A stretch of DNA of 64,000 nucleotides from Phycisphaerales bacterium (GTDB lineage Bacteria > Planctomycetota > Phycisphaerae > UBA1845 > Fen-1342), in the NCBI GenBank assembly GCA_016716475.1, contig JADJWG010000004.1:1-64000 (forward strand). The letters are read 5' to 3'. Positions 8,262-16,124 of this stretch are shown here, in pieces. A model generated the notes under the pieces. It did no database searches. It was not told the origin of the DNA and saw nothing but the letters and a program-made list of their open reading frames with translations. The position numbers and the translations under genes are program-made. The stretch's first letter is position 1. Each line of letters opens with the position of its first letter.

Positions 8262-8585
8262 ATGTCGGGCTCGGATGCGCACGACAAAACAATAAAGAAA
8301 GCCGAAAAAGATGCGCTCAAAGCTCGAAAACGCGCGGAGAAAGCGGCCCGGGCCGCGCAGGCCGCCGCGGACGGATACGTGACACGGAGGGATCTCGACC
8401 CGGTCGAACAGGATGCTGCCCGCCGGTCGGGTACCGAACCACTCTCCCCGGCCGAGCGCAGTGCACAGGCGGCGGAAGCGAAGGTGCGGCTTGAGCGTTG
8501 GCGGACGTTCATCGCGGCCATCGCAGCCGTGGGAGCACTGTTGACGGTGCTCATCACGCTACCGCGCGGCTGCGGCGGGCCCTAG
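8262..8585 (+). CDS. Small tail-anchored hypothetical protein
   Basis: A 107-residue protein preceded by GAGGAG at good spacing. Residues 8-37 are a Lys/Ala/Glu-rich helix likely to form a coiled coil (KKAEKDALKARKRAEKAARA); residues 84-100 are hydrophobic (FIAAIAAVGALLTVLITL), giving a C-terminal membrane anchor. I do not recognise a family. It follows the DUF418 gene closely and is probably expressed with it. Confidence 0.65.
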   Translation: MSGSDAHDKTIKKAEKDALKARKRAEKAARAAQAAADGYVTRRDLDPVEQDAARRSGTEPLSPAERSAQAAEAKVRLERWRTFIAAIAAVGALLTVLITLPRGCGGP

Positions 8586-8592
8586 CTGGGGA

Positions 8593-9414
8593 TTACGGGG
8601 TTGTGGCGGGCGGGTCGCGCAATTGTCGCCAAAGCGTCCAACCGTCGTGCAGCGCACGGACATCGTGCGTGCGGAGGAACTGCACGCCGTGGTGTGCCGC
8701 CCACAGTTCGGCCGCGAGGGTGGCGGCGCCGCGCTCCGCAATCGGCCGCGGGGTCTCGTCGGTGCCGAGCAACGCGCCGAGGAATGACTTCCGCGTCGGC
8801 GACAAGCACAGTGGCAAGCCGAACGTGTGCAGCGTGGACAGCGCGCGCAGCACGGCCATGCTGGTGGCGGGATTGTGCCCCAGGAACAAGCCGAGTCCGG
8901 GATCGAGCACCAGGCGCTCGCGCGCGATGCCGGCTGCGGTGAGGGTGGCGATGCGCTGCTCGAAGAAGGTCATGATCCGCGAGACGATGTGTTCGGGGGA
9001 GGTGAAGGTGCGCGCGGCGCGCGCCGTGTCGGCGATCGCATGCATCACGATGATGCGGGCATTTCCGGAGCGCAGGATCGGGGCTGCTGCGGGGTTGGCG
9101 AGACCGGTTACGTCGTTGATCCAATCGACACCCAGGGCGAGCATGGCTCGCATGACATCCGGCTTCCAGGTATCGACTGAAACGCGTACGCCCTCCGCCC
9201 GCAGGGCCGTAACCACCGGGGTGAGCCGTGCAATTTCCACCTCGGCCGGCACATCCTCGGAATCGGGGTGCGTGGATTCCGCACCGACGTCCACGATGGC
9301 GGCCCCCTCCGCTACCAGCCGCCGGGCGTGTGCCAGAGCCACCTCGGGCGCCAGGTACTGTCCGCCGTCTGAGAACGAATCGCGAGTGAGATTCACGATA
9401 CCCAGGATCTGCAT
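8593..9414 (-). CDS. folP: Dihydropteroate synthase
   Basis: Condenses 7,8-dihydropterin pyrophosphate with p-aminobenzoate to give dihydropteroate in folate synthesis. The 273-residue TIM-barrel protein opens MQILGIVNLTRDSFSDGG (the pterin-synthase signature), followed by GAAIVDVGAESTHP, VSVDTWKP, WINDVTGL, VMHAI and DPGLGLFLGHN in the expected order. It is a normal length for the family. The gene is convergent with the small tail-anchored gene (7 bases apart) and divergent from the DinB-fold gene; other folate genes are not adjacent. Confidence 0.96.
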   Translation of the reverse strand: MQILGIVNLTRDSFSDGGQYLAPEVALAHARRLVAEGAAIVDVGAESTHPDSEDVPAEVEIARLTPVVTALRAEGVRVSVDTWKPDVMRAMLALGVDWINDVTGLANPAAAPILRSGNARIIVMHAIADTARAARTFTSPEHIVSRIMTFFEQRIATLTAAGIARERLVLDPGLGLFLGHNPATSMAVLRALSTLHTFGLPLCLSPTRKSFLGALLGTDETPRPIAERGAATLAAELWAAHHGVQFLRTHDVRALHDGWTLWRQLRDPPATTP

Positions 9415-9577
9415 GTTGACCAGCCGCGCGGTATGATGATCGACGTTCGGGTGCCGGGTGCAACCGGTACCGCATGTTTCGGGCCGTATTGTCCTGCGCC
9501 GTGTGCACGGTCACAAGGTCTGCGCTGCGGCGCGACCGTTCGGCGGCCGGATCCTGATGAGAGTGGAGGCGCTCCGC

Positions 9578-10066
9578 ATGACCCCGCGCGAAGTTCTTGT
9601 GCAGGTGGTCGAGTTCTGTCACCACGTTACACAAGATTACCTGGATGATCTCAATGACGCGGATCTGCTGGTACGATCTGTACCGGGCAGCAACCACATC
9701 GCCTGGCAGCTTGGGCACCTGATCATCAGTACCCGGCAGATGCTGCAGGCGCTGGGGCACGCGGCTCCCGAGTTGCCGCCGCGCTTCGAAGTGGCGCACA
9801 CCACCGCGACCGCGGCGGCCGACGACCCAGGGGGCTTCTTCTCCAAGGCGGAGTACCTGCGGCTGAAAGAAGTGTGCCAGGCCGCGACGCGCGCCGCGAT
9901 CGAGGCCACTCCGGAAGATCAGCTTGCGGCTCCCGGACCGGAGTCGATGCGGACGTATGCGCCGACCGTGGCAGCGGTGCTGTCGCTGCTGGGCACGCAT
10001 TGGCTGATGCACGCGGGGCAATTCGTGCCCATCCGGCGGAAACTTGGACGGGCACCGCTTTACTAG
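9578..10066 (+). CDS. DinB-fold (DUF664/DinB_2-like) protein
   Basis: A 162-residue four-helix-bundle protein of the DinB/YfiT superfamily, a group of metal-binding proteins, some of which are thiol-dependent transferases. The likely metal histidines are in SNHIAWQLGHLI and THWLMHAGQF. GGAGG precedes ATG 9578 by 9 nt; upstream in-frame ATGs (9458, 9557) are less likely. The substrate cannot be told. A second, unrelated-in-detail DinB-fold gene lies at 54.7 kb. Confidence 0.82.
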   Translation: MTPREVLVQVVEFCHHVTQDYLDDLNDADLLVRSVPGSNHIAWQLGHLIISTRQMLQALGHAAPELPPRFEVAHTTATAAADDPGGFFSKAEYLRLKEVCQAATRAAIEATPEDQLAAPGPESMRTYAPTVAAVLSLLGTHWLMHAGQFVPIRRKLGRAPLY

Positions 10067-10216
10067 ACGACCGCACGAGTGTCGCACTTGCTGTGCGGGT
10101 GCGAACCGCGTATAGAGGGTGGCCTCGCACGCCGTGTTCGGGAGAGCGCGAAGATGGCGCGGTGTCCACGAGCCATGCTGCTCAACTGCCGCCCGCAGGA
10201 AACGATAAGACAGAAG

Positions 10217-10624
10217 ATGCCAGACGACTGTACAAGACTCATCGCAACGGAGCGCAATAACGGCACACTCGTGCTCACCGTGGCGACCCATGAAATATCG
10301 GATATTGCCGCCGTGGCCAGTCTGGAACGCCAGTTGCGGCATTGTGCCGGCGAACGCGCCGAGATCCGCTGGGTGATCGATTTCGGCAACGTGACCTTCT
10401 TCATCACCCCGGCCATCAACGCGTTGCTCGAGATTGCGCGTGGCTTGCGTACTCGCGGTGGCGACATCGTGCTGACCGGGCTCAGCGCCGACGTCCGCTA
10501 TGTCCTCGGCCTGCGCGCGGTGGATCAGGTGCTGACCATTGTTCCCACAGTGACTGAGGCACTTGCAGTGCTGCACAACGGCAACAACCACAAAAGCGGT
10601 GCGGCGAACGGGACGAGCGGCTGA
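10217..10624 (+). CDS. STAS-domain protein (anti-sigma-factor-antagonist-like)
   Basis: STAS proteins relay signals through partner-switching kinases and phosphatases. This 135-residue protein covers one STAS domain: beta strand GTLVLTVA, WVIDFGNVTFF, then the helix that normally carries the phosphorylated serine, and GGDIVLTGLSADVRYVL. The canonical Asp-Ser-Ser/Thr-Gly element is replaced by ITPA (residues 63-66), leaving T64 as the only obvious phospho-acceptor at that site. No anti-sigma kinase or phosphatase is adjacent. ATG 10217 is chosen because upstream sequence lacks STAS features. Confidence 0.75.
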   Translation: MPDDCTRLIATERNNGTLVLTVATHEISDIAAVASLERQLRHCAGERAEIRWVIDFGNVTFFITPAINALLEIARGLRTRGGDIVLTGLSADVRYVLGLRAVDQVLTIVPTVTEALAVLHNGNNHKSGAANGTSG

Positions 10625-10627
10625 AGC

Positions 10628-10651
10628 CGGTGGCCTGCCGGTCAACCACCG
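10628..10651. terminator. Candidate convergent terminator hairpin
   Basis: CGGTGG (10628-10633) pairs with CCACCG (10646-10651) across a 12-nt loop, between the convergent STAS and dockerin genes. No T tract. Confidence 0.3.
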
Positions 10652-10658
10652 CGCGGGA

Positions 10659-11912
10659 TCAGCCGCCACCCTTGAGTACCGCAATGAATGGGCTGATGTC
10701 GCCGAAATCGACGGCGCCGTCGGCGCTGACGTCCACATTGGCGGGTGGGCAGCCCGGATAGGCGGCCTGCCAGTTGGGGATGCTCTTCAATGCGGCGATG
10801 AAGGGACTGATATCGGCGAACGAGACGATGCCATCACAGTTCGCATCACCGCGCCGAATGGCGGATCCGCCGGCGCCGCGTAACCACAGGTGCGTCTCGC
10901 CGCCCATGGGGTACACGCCGAAGTCGCCCACCTGCAACCAGTAGGTCGAACCGGTGGTTGCGGCCAGGGTGTACTGGTCTGCATCCGATAAATTTGAACT
11001 CGAGTTCAGGCACGCCACTTCCGTCAGTTCGCCGCAGGAGTTTCCCTCGTATAGGACCGTTACGCCGTCATACTCGTAGCGTAATGCAACCTCGACCGGC
11101 CCGTCCTGGGTGGCCGTGAAGCGCAGCCAGGCCGGGTTCTGCATGATGGCGGCGCTGCTCGCGTTGCATGAACCCGGGGGGCCACCGGCCGCATTCATCG
11201 AGGTGAAGAAGCGCACTCCCCGCGGCGCGCCGCCCAGATCAAACGCGGTGGCGCAGGTTGCGGGCGCGGGCTGAAGTGCCTCCGGGCACAGAAAGGTTTC
11301 GCAGTGGTCGTAGTTGTACCAGCGGCCACCCTGCGCCCAGCACGTGTTTGGTGCGAGATCCCCGACGCATTGCTCGCCGACGCAGCACGCGCCGCGCGTT
11401 TCACTGAGCGTGAGGTCGAAGTGCGGCACGCAGCCCAGGCCCGCGATGGAAGGCGCCACATCAATGACGAGGTTATAAGCTCCCGGCAGCAGCCGCAGGC
11501 CGCGTAGGTACCGCGGCGCCGCTGTCGCATCCGCCCGATAGGCGCGGCAGTCGAATCCCGGCCAGCAGAAGGTATCGAGCAGCACCAGTACGCCGGGGGT
11601 GCCGTGCGGCTCGATCAGGAAGTCCACGTAGACCTCCTGTGTAATGACGAGGCGGTACAGGATCTCCTCGCCGCCGGCATAAAGAGCCCCACCGCAGATC
11701 GTCGAGCCCGCGAACAGGTTGCCGCGACCACAGGTGGTCTGGCCGAGATCCTGAAAAGGCAGGTCCGCTGGCAGTGTAACGATGATCGGGTTGGAGCAGT
11801 CGTCACCGGGGTCGCGGAATTGGGCCAGCGCAGGGGCTGGCAGGAACATTGCGGCCGCCAGGCGGCAACAAGCCAGGGTTGTTGTGGCGATGGATCGAGT
11901 ATGCGGGGACAT
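10659..11912 (-). CDS. Secreted protein with two C-terminal dockerin/EF-hand-like repeats
   Basis: A 417-residue exported protein. The signal peptide (residues 1-29, ending APALAQ) is preceded by GGGAGGA at 7 nt, which fixes ATG 11912. The body is rich in Cys and beta structure, with two copies of a domain of the kind seen in planctomycete secreted proteins (PSI/PPC-like; e.g. the segment with TQDGPVEVALRY). The tail carries two calcium-loop repeats: GDANCDGIVSFADISPF and DVSADGAVDFGDISPF, each followed by a hydrophobic helix. Known dockerins use such pairs for cohesin or cell-surface binding; the role in planctomycetes is not established. Confidence 0.82.
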   Translation of the reverse strand: MSPHTRSIATTTLACCRLAAAMFLPAPALAQFRDPGDDCSNPIIVTLPADLPFQDLGQTTCGRGNLFAGSTICGGALYAGGEEILYRLVITQEVYVDFLIEPHGTPGVLVLLDTFCWPGFDCRAYRADATAAPRYLRGLRLLPGAYNLVIDVAPSIAGLGCVPHFDLTLSETRGACCVGEQCVGDLAPNTCWAQGGRWYNYDHCETFLCPEALQPAPATCATAFDLGGAPRGVRFFTSMNAAGGPPGSCNASSAAIMQNPAWLRFTATQDGPVEVALRYEYDGVTVLYEGNSCGELTEVACLNSSSNLSDADQYTLAATTGSTYWLQVGDFGVYPMGGETHLWLRGAGGSAIRRGDANCDGIVSFADISPFIAALKSIPNWQAAYPGCPPANVDVSADGAVDFGDISPFIAVLKGGG

Positions 11913-12081
11913 CGAGCTTCCTCCCAAAGGGTTGCAGGTAGCAAGGAGAGTGGTGGCAGTGGGTGCCGCGCGGGGCGTGGTGGAATGTGGTAGTCTCCAA
12001 GCGTGGGCACAGTGGTAGAACGGGTGCCGGTGCGCGACTCGTATGCCCGGTCTGCACCGCAGCCGTGAGGATGCTGTTGGA

Positions 12082-12267
12082 ATGCGCGATTTTCTGCCTA
12101 CGCTGGTGCTGCTGAGTTGCGGCGTGACGCTCATCCTGTTCGCGCTGTGGTGGCGGCCGTCGGCGGCCGGCGGGGGTGCGTTGCCACCGGCCTGCCCGGA
12201 TTGCGGACACCGGAATCCGACCGGCGCGGTTTTCTGTGCGCGGTGTGGCCGCACCTTGCCGGGCTAA
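12082..12267 (+). CDS. Small membrane protein with zinc-ribbon
   Basis: A 61-residue protein: an N-terminal hydrophobic segment (LPTLVLLSCGVTLILFALWW) followed by a zinc-ribbon CPDCGHRNPTGAVFCARCG, spaced C-x2-C...C-x2-C. The start ATG 12082 is preceded by a weak GGA-containing site; GAGGA lies further up. This layout is typical of small DUF-type zinc-ribbon membrane proteins whose function is not known. Confidence 0.6.
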   Translation: MRDFLPTLVLLSCGVTLILFALWWRPSAAGGGALPPACPDCGHRNPTGAVFCARCGRTLPG

Positions 12268-12385
12268 CTCGTGTGGCAACAAGCTGCCGGCGCGGCCGCT
12301 GGGCCGTGGGACGGGAGCCGAAATCCCCCGACGACCCTCCATGTCACACCCCGCGGGCGGGTTGCACTTTCCGCCCCAGGCGCGC

Positions 12386-13882
12386 CTAGAAGCCGTACAG
12401 TGGCTTGAACTTGCGGCGCAGGTAGTTCAGATACGGTTCGGGGCTCAGCGGCTGGCCGGTGACCACTTCGCACAGCTCCGCAGCGCGGTAACGCTGACCG
12501 TGCTGGTGAATGTGCTCGCGCAACCATTCGAGCAGGGGCTTGAAATTCGCGCGCGCGATCTTCACGTCGAGTTCGGGAATCGCCTGGGATGCGGCTGCGA
12601 AGAACTGCGCGGCGTAGAGGTTGCCCAGGGCGTAGGTCGGGAAGTAGCCCATGGCTCCGAGACTCCAGTGAATGTCCTGCAGGCAGCCGTGGGCGTCATC
12701 AGGGGGGGTGATGCCGAGCAGCTTCTGCATGCCGTCGTTCCACGCCCCGGGGATGTCATCGACCGCGAGTTTGCCCGCCAGCAATCGCCGCTCGAGATCG
12801 AAGCGCAGCATGATGTGCAGGTTATAGGTAACTTCGTCCGCTTCGACCCTGATCAGGGATGGTTCGACCTTGTTGATTGCAAAATACCAATCCTCGAGCG
12901 AAACCTGTGCATATGCCGGGAAGCACTTCTGCAGTTCGGCGAACTGATGATTCCAGAAGGGGCGGCTGCGGCCGACCTGGTTTTCCCACAGTCGCGACTG
13001 CGACTCGTGGATGCCGAGTGAAACACTTTGCCCCATGGGGGTGCCGGTATGGGTGCTGTCGAGCCCCTGCTCGTACAGGCCGTGCCCGGCCTCATGCAGA
13101 ATGCCGAACAGGGACATCGGCAGGTAATGCTCGTCATAGCGCGTGGTGAGCCGGACGTCGTCCGGACAGGTGCCGGAGCAGAAAGGATGGGTGGTCGTGT
13201 CGATGCGGCCGGCGTCGAAGTCAAAACCTATGGCTTCGGCGAGGTGTCGGCACAACTGCTCCTGCTGTGCAAGGGGTGCCATGAGCTTCAGCACGGCGGA
13301 GTTCGGCTTGCGTGGCGCCGTGGCGATCGCCTTGACGATCGGTACGAGCTCGTTGCGCACGCCATCGAACACGGCCGCGACCTCAGCCGCCTGCGCCCCG
13401 GGCTCGTACTCATCCATGAGCGCGTCGTAGGGCTCGGTGGTGTAGCCGATGTGGTCGGCTTCGGCGCGTTTGAGCTCGAACAGCTTCTTGAGGATGGGTG
13501 CGAAGTTGCGGAAGTCGGAGGTGCGCCGGGCTTCCACCCAGATGGTGCGCGCCAGCGAGGAGGTCCGGGCGAGTTCTTCGACCAGGTCCGTCGGCAGCTT
13601 CACTTTGCGGTCGAAGATGCGCCGTGTTTCGCGCACGTTGGTTGCGACGACGGGATCCTCGTCGCCCTCGGCTTCGACCTTTTCCAGCAGGGCGGAAAAC
13701 TCGGAATCGATCAGCTTCCGGTGCCCCACGCCCGCGATAAAGGCCAGTTGAGCGGCGCGGTGCGTGCCCCCGCGCTTTGGCATGTACGTTTCCTGATCCC
13801 ACGACAGGATGCTCTCGATCGAGGTCGCGAGATGAAGCTCCCGCACCTTGGCGATGAACGCTTGATAGGTTTCGCTGGGCAC
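12386..13882 (-). CDS. M32-family metallocarboxypeptidase (Taq type)
   Basis: Zinc-dependent carboxypeptidase releasing C-terminal amino acids, cytoplasmic. The 498-residue product has the family length and the zinc motif HEAGH at residues 263-267, with downstream glutamate in GIHESQSRLWENQVGRS. Other M32 marks: SWDQETYMPKRG (residues 27-38) near the start and HWSLGAMGYFPTYALGNLYA near the C-terminal third. The start is GTG with AGGAGG 8 nt upstream. It is encoded alone, separated from the next minus-strand gene by about 130 bases. Confidence 0.95.
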   Translation of the reverse strand: MPSETYQAFIAKVRELHLATSIESILSWDQETYMPKRGGTHRAAQLAFIAGVGHRKLIDSEFSALLEKVEAEGDEDPVVATNVRETRRIFDRKVKLPTDLVEELARTSSLARTIWVEARRTSDFRNFAPILKKLFELKRAEADHIGYTTEPYDALMDEYEPGAQAAEVAAVFDGVRNELVPIVKAIATAPRKPNSAVLKLMAPLAQQEQLCRHLAEAIGFDFDAGRIDTTTHPFCSGTCPDDVRLTTRYDEHYLPMSLFGILHEAGHGLYEQGLDSTHTGTPMGQSVSLGIHESQSRLWENQVGRSRPFWNHQFAELQKCFPAYAQVSLEDWYFAINKVEPSLIRVEADEVTYNLHIMLRFDLERRLLAGKLAVDDIPGAWNDGMQKLLGITPPDDAHGCLQDIHWSLGAMGYFPTYALGNLYAAQFFAAASQAIPELDVKIARANFKPLLEWLREHIHQHGQRYRAAELCEVVTGQPLSPEPYLNYLRRKFKPLYGF

Positions 13883-14012
13883 TGTGTCATCCTCCTGCGC
13901 GCTGGGACCGTTGGGCGCACGCGGTCGCGTCCCCGGAGTCGTATGTGATTTATAGAGCCCGTCGCCACGCCGGTCGAGGGGCTGGTGTTGCGGTCCTGAT
14001 ACGGCGCGCGGC

Positions 14013-14480
14013 CTACGGTTGCCACCACCACGTACCTACGGCGTCGCTTGCCAAGGTGAAAATGCCACACAAGGTCGAACCGGCGAGTTCGAAACGCGTG
14101 TGGCGTGCACTCCAGGCCAGGATCGTGGCGTGTCCACGGTCGAGTCGACGCACGTGTCCGCGGTCGCCGCCGATCGGCCCTTCGTAATCCAGGTACAGCG
14201 GTCGATGGGGAGGCAACGGCGTCGCGGCGATCGGCGCCTGAGCTGCCAGCGGATTTGCGGCCAGTCGCCACGCGTCGAGCGGACCATCGCTGGTGCGCGC
14301 CAATAGAAAGTCCCAGTGCACTCCCCGTGCGGCGGGTGGTACGGCGGCCGCGGTGGATTGGTCATGTTCCAGCAGAGCGAACCGCGGCGGGCACTTCGCG
14401 CCGGGGTCCGGGTCGGCTACGCTCGCCGTGGCGTCTGGTGGCACAGGGGCTCCTGGGTCGAAGAGTGGCTGAACGTGCAT
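14013..14480 (-). CDS. Stand-alone LigD-type 3'-phosphoesterase domain protein
   Basis: In bacterial non-homologous end joining the phosphoesterase domain of LigD trims 3' ends. This 155-residue protein consists of only that fold: FALLEH (metal His), GVHWDFLL (His and Asp pair), DAWRLAANP, LPPHRPLYLDYEGPI, GGDRGHVRRLDRG and the closing FELAGSTLCGIFTL. The residues matching the known metal site (two His and an Asp, plus a later His) are all present. No ligase or Ku gene is adjacent. The start overlaps the start of the divergent gene by 6 bases; a TACAAT box on the minus strand at 14503-14498 supports it. Confidence 0.75.
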   Translation of the reverse strand: MHVQPLFDPGAPVPPDATASVADPDPGAKCPPRFALLEHDQSTAAAVPPAARGVHWDFLLARTSDGPLDAWRLAANPLAAQAPIAATPLPPHRPLYLDYEGPIGGDRGHVRRLDRGHATILAWSARHTRFELAGSTLCGIFTLASDAVGTWWWQP

Positions 14481-15140
14481 CCGGGTTCGATCAAGACATT
14501 GTATCGTTTGCGGCGAGTGGGCCAGTTGCTCCTCTGGGGGTCGCCGCTGTTACTCCTGTTGGGGTTGTATCTGCTGGTCACACTCGTGCTCCTGAGACCG
14601 GGGCTCCCGGGTCCGGAAGCGGAACCGGAGCAAGTGGTGCAATTTATTGCGCACAAGCAGGGGCTGCCGCGGCTCAAGCCCCCGGAGGTCGAGCGCTTCC
14701 TTGAGGGGCAGATCCAGCGGTTACTGCGGGACGAGGCATACCGCGATGGTTTTCTTCGTGAGGTGCGCACCGCGAGCATCGAGGACCAGGAGGCCTTCCG
14801 CAGCCACCTCTTCGATGCCATCAAGCCGACCGTCATGGCGGATATTCGTGCCTTCCATGCGCTGCTGCCGGCCGAGCGGCTGAACCTGCTCGACGAACGG
14901 ATCGTCGCCTACAACCGGCTGGCCCGGGTGGCCGGTGGGGCCGGCATCAGCAAAGATGCGCTTGGACAGACTGCGCCGAATCCGCAGCAGATGCTCGATC
15001 TGCTCATGCGCAAGACGACCGACGAGGAGCGTCAACTCGGACTGGCCTACCTGCAAGCCCTGCAACTGCGCGTGCTGACGATCCTCGCGGACCCGGACCT
15101 GAAGGCGGAGTTCGAGGCCCGGATCGCGGACCCGGGGTAG
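14475..15140 (+). CDS. Hypothetical single-span membrane protein
   Basis: A 221-residue protein starting at GTG (GAAGAG-like site upstream). Residues about 17-43 form a hydrophobic helix (LLLWGSPLLLLLGLYLLVTLVLL); the rest is charged and predicted helical (ERFLEGQIQRLLRDEAYRDG, HALLPAERLNLLDERIVAYN). I do not recognise a family. Upstream in-frame ATGs would run through the opposite-strand phosphoesterase gene and are rejected. The yebC gene follows after about 120 bases. Confidence 0.65.
   Translation: MHPGSIKTLYRLRRVGQLLLWGSPLLLLLGLYLLVTLVLLRPGLPGPEAEPEQVVQFIAHKQGLPRLKPPEVERFLEGQIQRLLRDEAYRDGFLREVRTASIEDQEAFRSHLFDAIKPTVMADIRAFHALLPAERLNLLDERIVAYNRLARVAGGAGISKDALGQTAPNPQQMLDLLMRKTTDEERQLGLAYLQALQLRVLTILADPDLKAEFEARIADPG
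14498..14503 (-). promoter_or_regulatory. -10-like hexamer for LigD-type gene
   Basis: TACAAT on the minus strand, 17 nt before the ATG at 14480 and inside the coding region of the opposite gene. No convincing -35 is visible. Confidence 0.3.
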
Positions 15141-15259
15141 CCGGCCGATGGCGGTACGCGCCGCCGCGGCAGCGCATGGCGACTCGTCGGGGACCCGGCT
15201 AAAATCGCGGATTGCAGGTGCGCTGCGGAGGGCAGTGCTGCCGGAAGGATGGAAGGGCT

Positions 15260-16012
15260 ATGGCAGGACATTCGCATTGGGCCCGCATTAAGCGGGCGAA
15301 GGGCGCGAACGATGCGCGCCGCGGTCGGGAGTGGAGCCGCCTCTCACGCGGCATCATCATGGCTGCCCGCAGCGGCGGGGGGGATCCGGGGATGAATCTT
15401 TCACTGCGCTACGCCATCGATGCGGCCAAAGAAGCGAACATGCCGAAGGATACGATCGAGCGGGCGATCAAGAAAGGGACGGGCGAGCTGGGCGGCGCCG
15501 CGCTCGAGGAACTCGTGTACGAAGGGTTCGGACCGGCGGGCGCCGCGGTGATGTGCAAGGTGTTGACGGACAACCGCAATCGGACGGCCGGTGAAATCAA
15601 GAAACTGTTCGAGCTGCGCGGGGGAAATCTGGGGGCGTCGAACTCGGTGGCACGGATGTTCCAGTCGCGTGGCGTGTTCCTGATTCCCGCTGATCTTGCG
15701 GATGAGGACACGCTCACGAGCATCGCGCTCGAATCGGGCGCCGACGATGTGCAGGCCTCGGCCGACGGATTCGAGCTGTCTTGTGAGCCAAGTGTTTTCG
15801 GCGAGGTGCTGCGGGCCTTGGAGGCCGCGAACATCAAGCCGGCCAGCGCGGAAGTTACGATGGTGGCGACGACCACGGTCCCGCTCGCCGGGGCTGAGGC
15901 CGAGCGCATGATGAAACTCATCGACGCGCTGGAGGAATACGACGATACCGAGGCCGTGTATAGCAACTTCGAGCTGTCGGCGGCCGATGCGGCCCGTCTG
16001 GCAGCCGAATAA
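15260..16012 (+). CDS. yebC: YebC/PmpR family protein
   Basis: Members bind DNA as transcriptional regulators or, by recent work on the family, help ribosomes at difficult sequences. The 250-residue product starts with the diagnostic MAGHSHWARIKRAKGANDARRG-type opening (residues 1-22), then NLSLRYAIDAAKEANMPKDT and AIKKGTGEL, as in all YebC proteins. The ATG at 15260 matches the conserved N-terminus; upstream codons in frame are not conserved. It is followed about 110 bases later by obg on the same strand. Confidence 0.97.
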   Translation: MAGHSHWARIKRAKGANDARRGREWSRLSRGIIMAARSGGGDPGMNLSLRYAIDAAKEANMPKDTIERAIKKGTGELGGAALEELVYEGFGPAGAAVMCKVLTDNRNRTAGEIKKLFELRGGNLGASNSVARMFQSRGVFLIPADLADEDTLTSIALESGADDVQASADGFELSCEPSVFGEVLRALEAANIKPASAEVTMVATTTVPLAGAEAERMMKLIDALEEYDDTEAVYSNFELSAADAARLAAE

Positions 16013-16124
16013 GCACCTGCCGATCCGGCACCCCGCTCTGCGATGTTCCCCGGGCCCGGTGCCCTGTCTCCGAGTTGCCTGATTGCGCCCAAGCCGCACG
16101 AGGCAAGAGAATTCTGGACGGATC

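Noticed and set aside
8582..10738. Long minus-strand frame (718 codons) across folP, DinB and STAS genes
   Set aside because: Shadow frame over three convincing genes on mixed strands; Arg/Ala/His-rich without motifs.
12176..13948. Plus-strand frames opposite the M32 peptidase
   Set aside because: Antisense to a gene with HEAGH motif; no independent support.
14316..14474. Upstream extension of the membrane protein at 14475
   Set aside because: It would overlap the phosphoesterase gene on the other strand; no membrane or domain feature in the extension.
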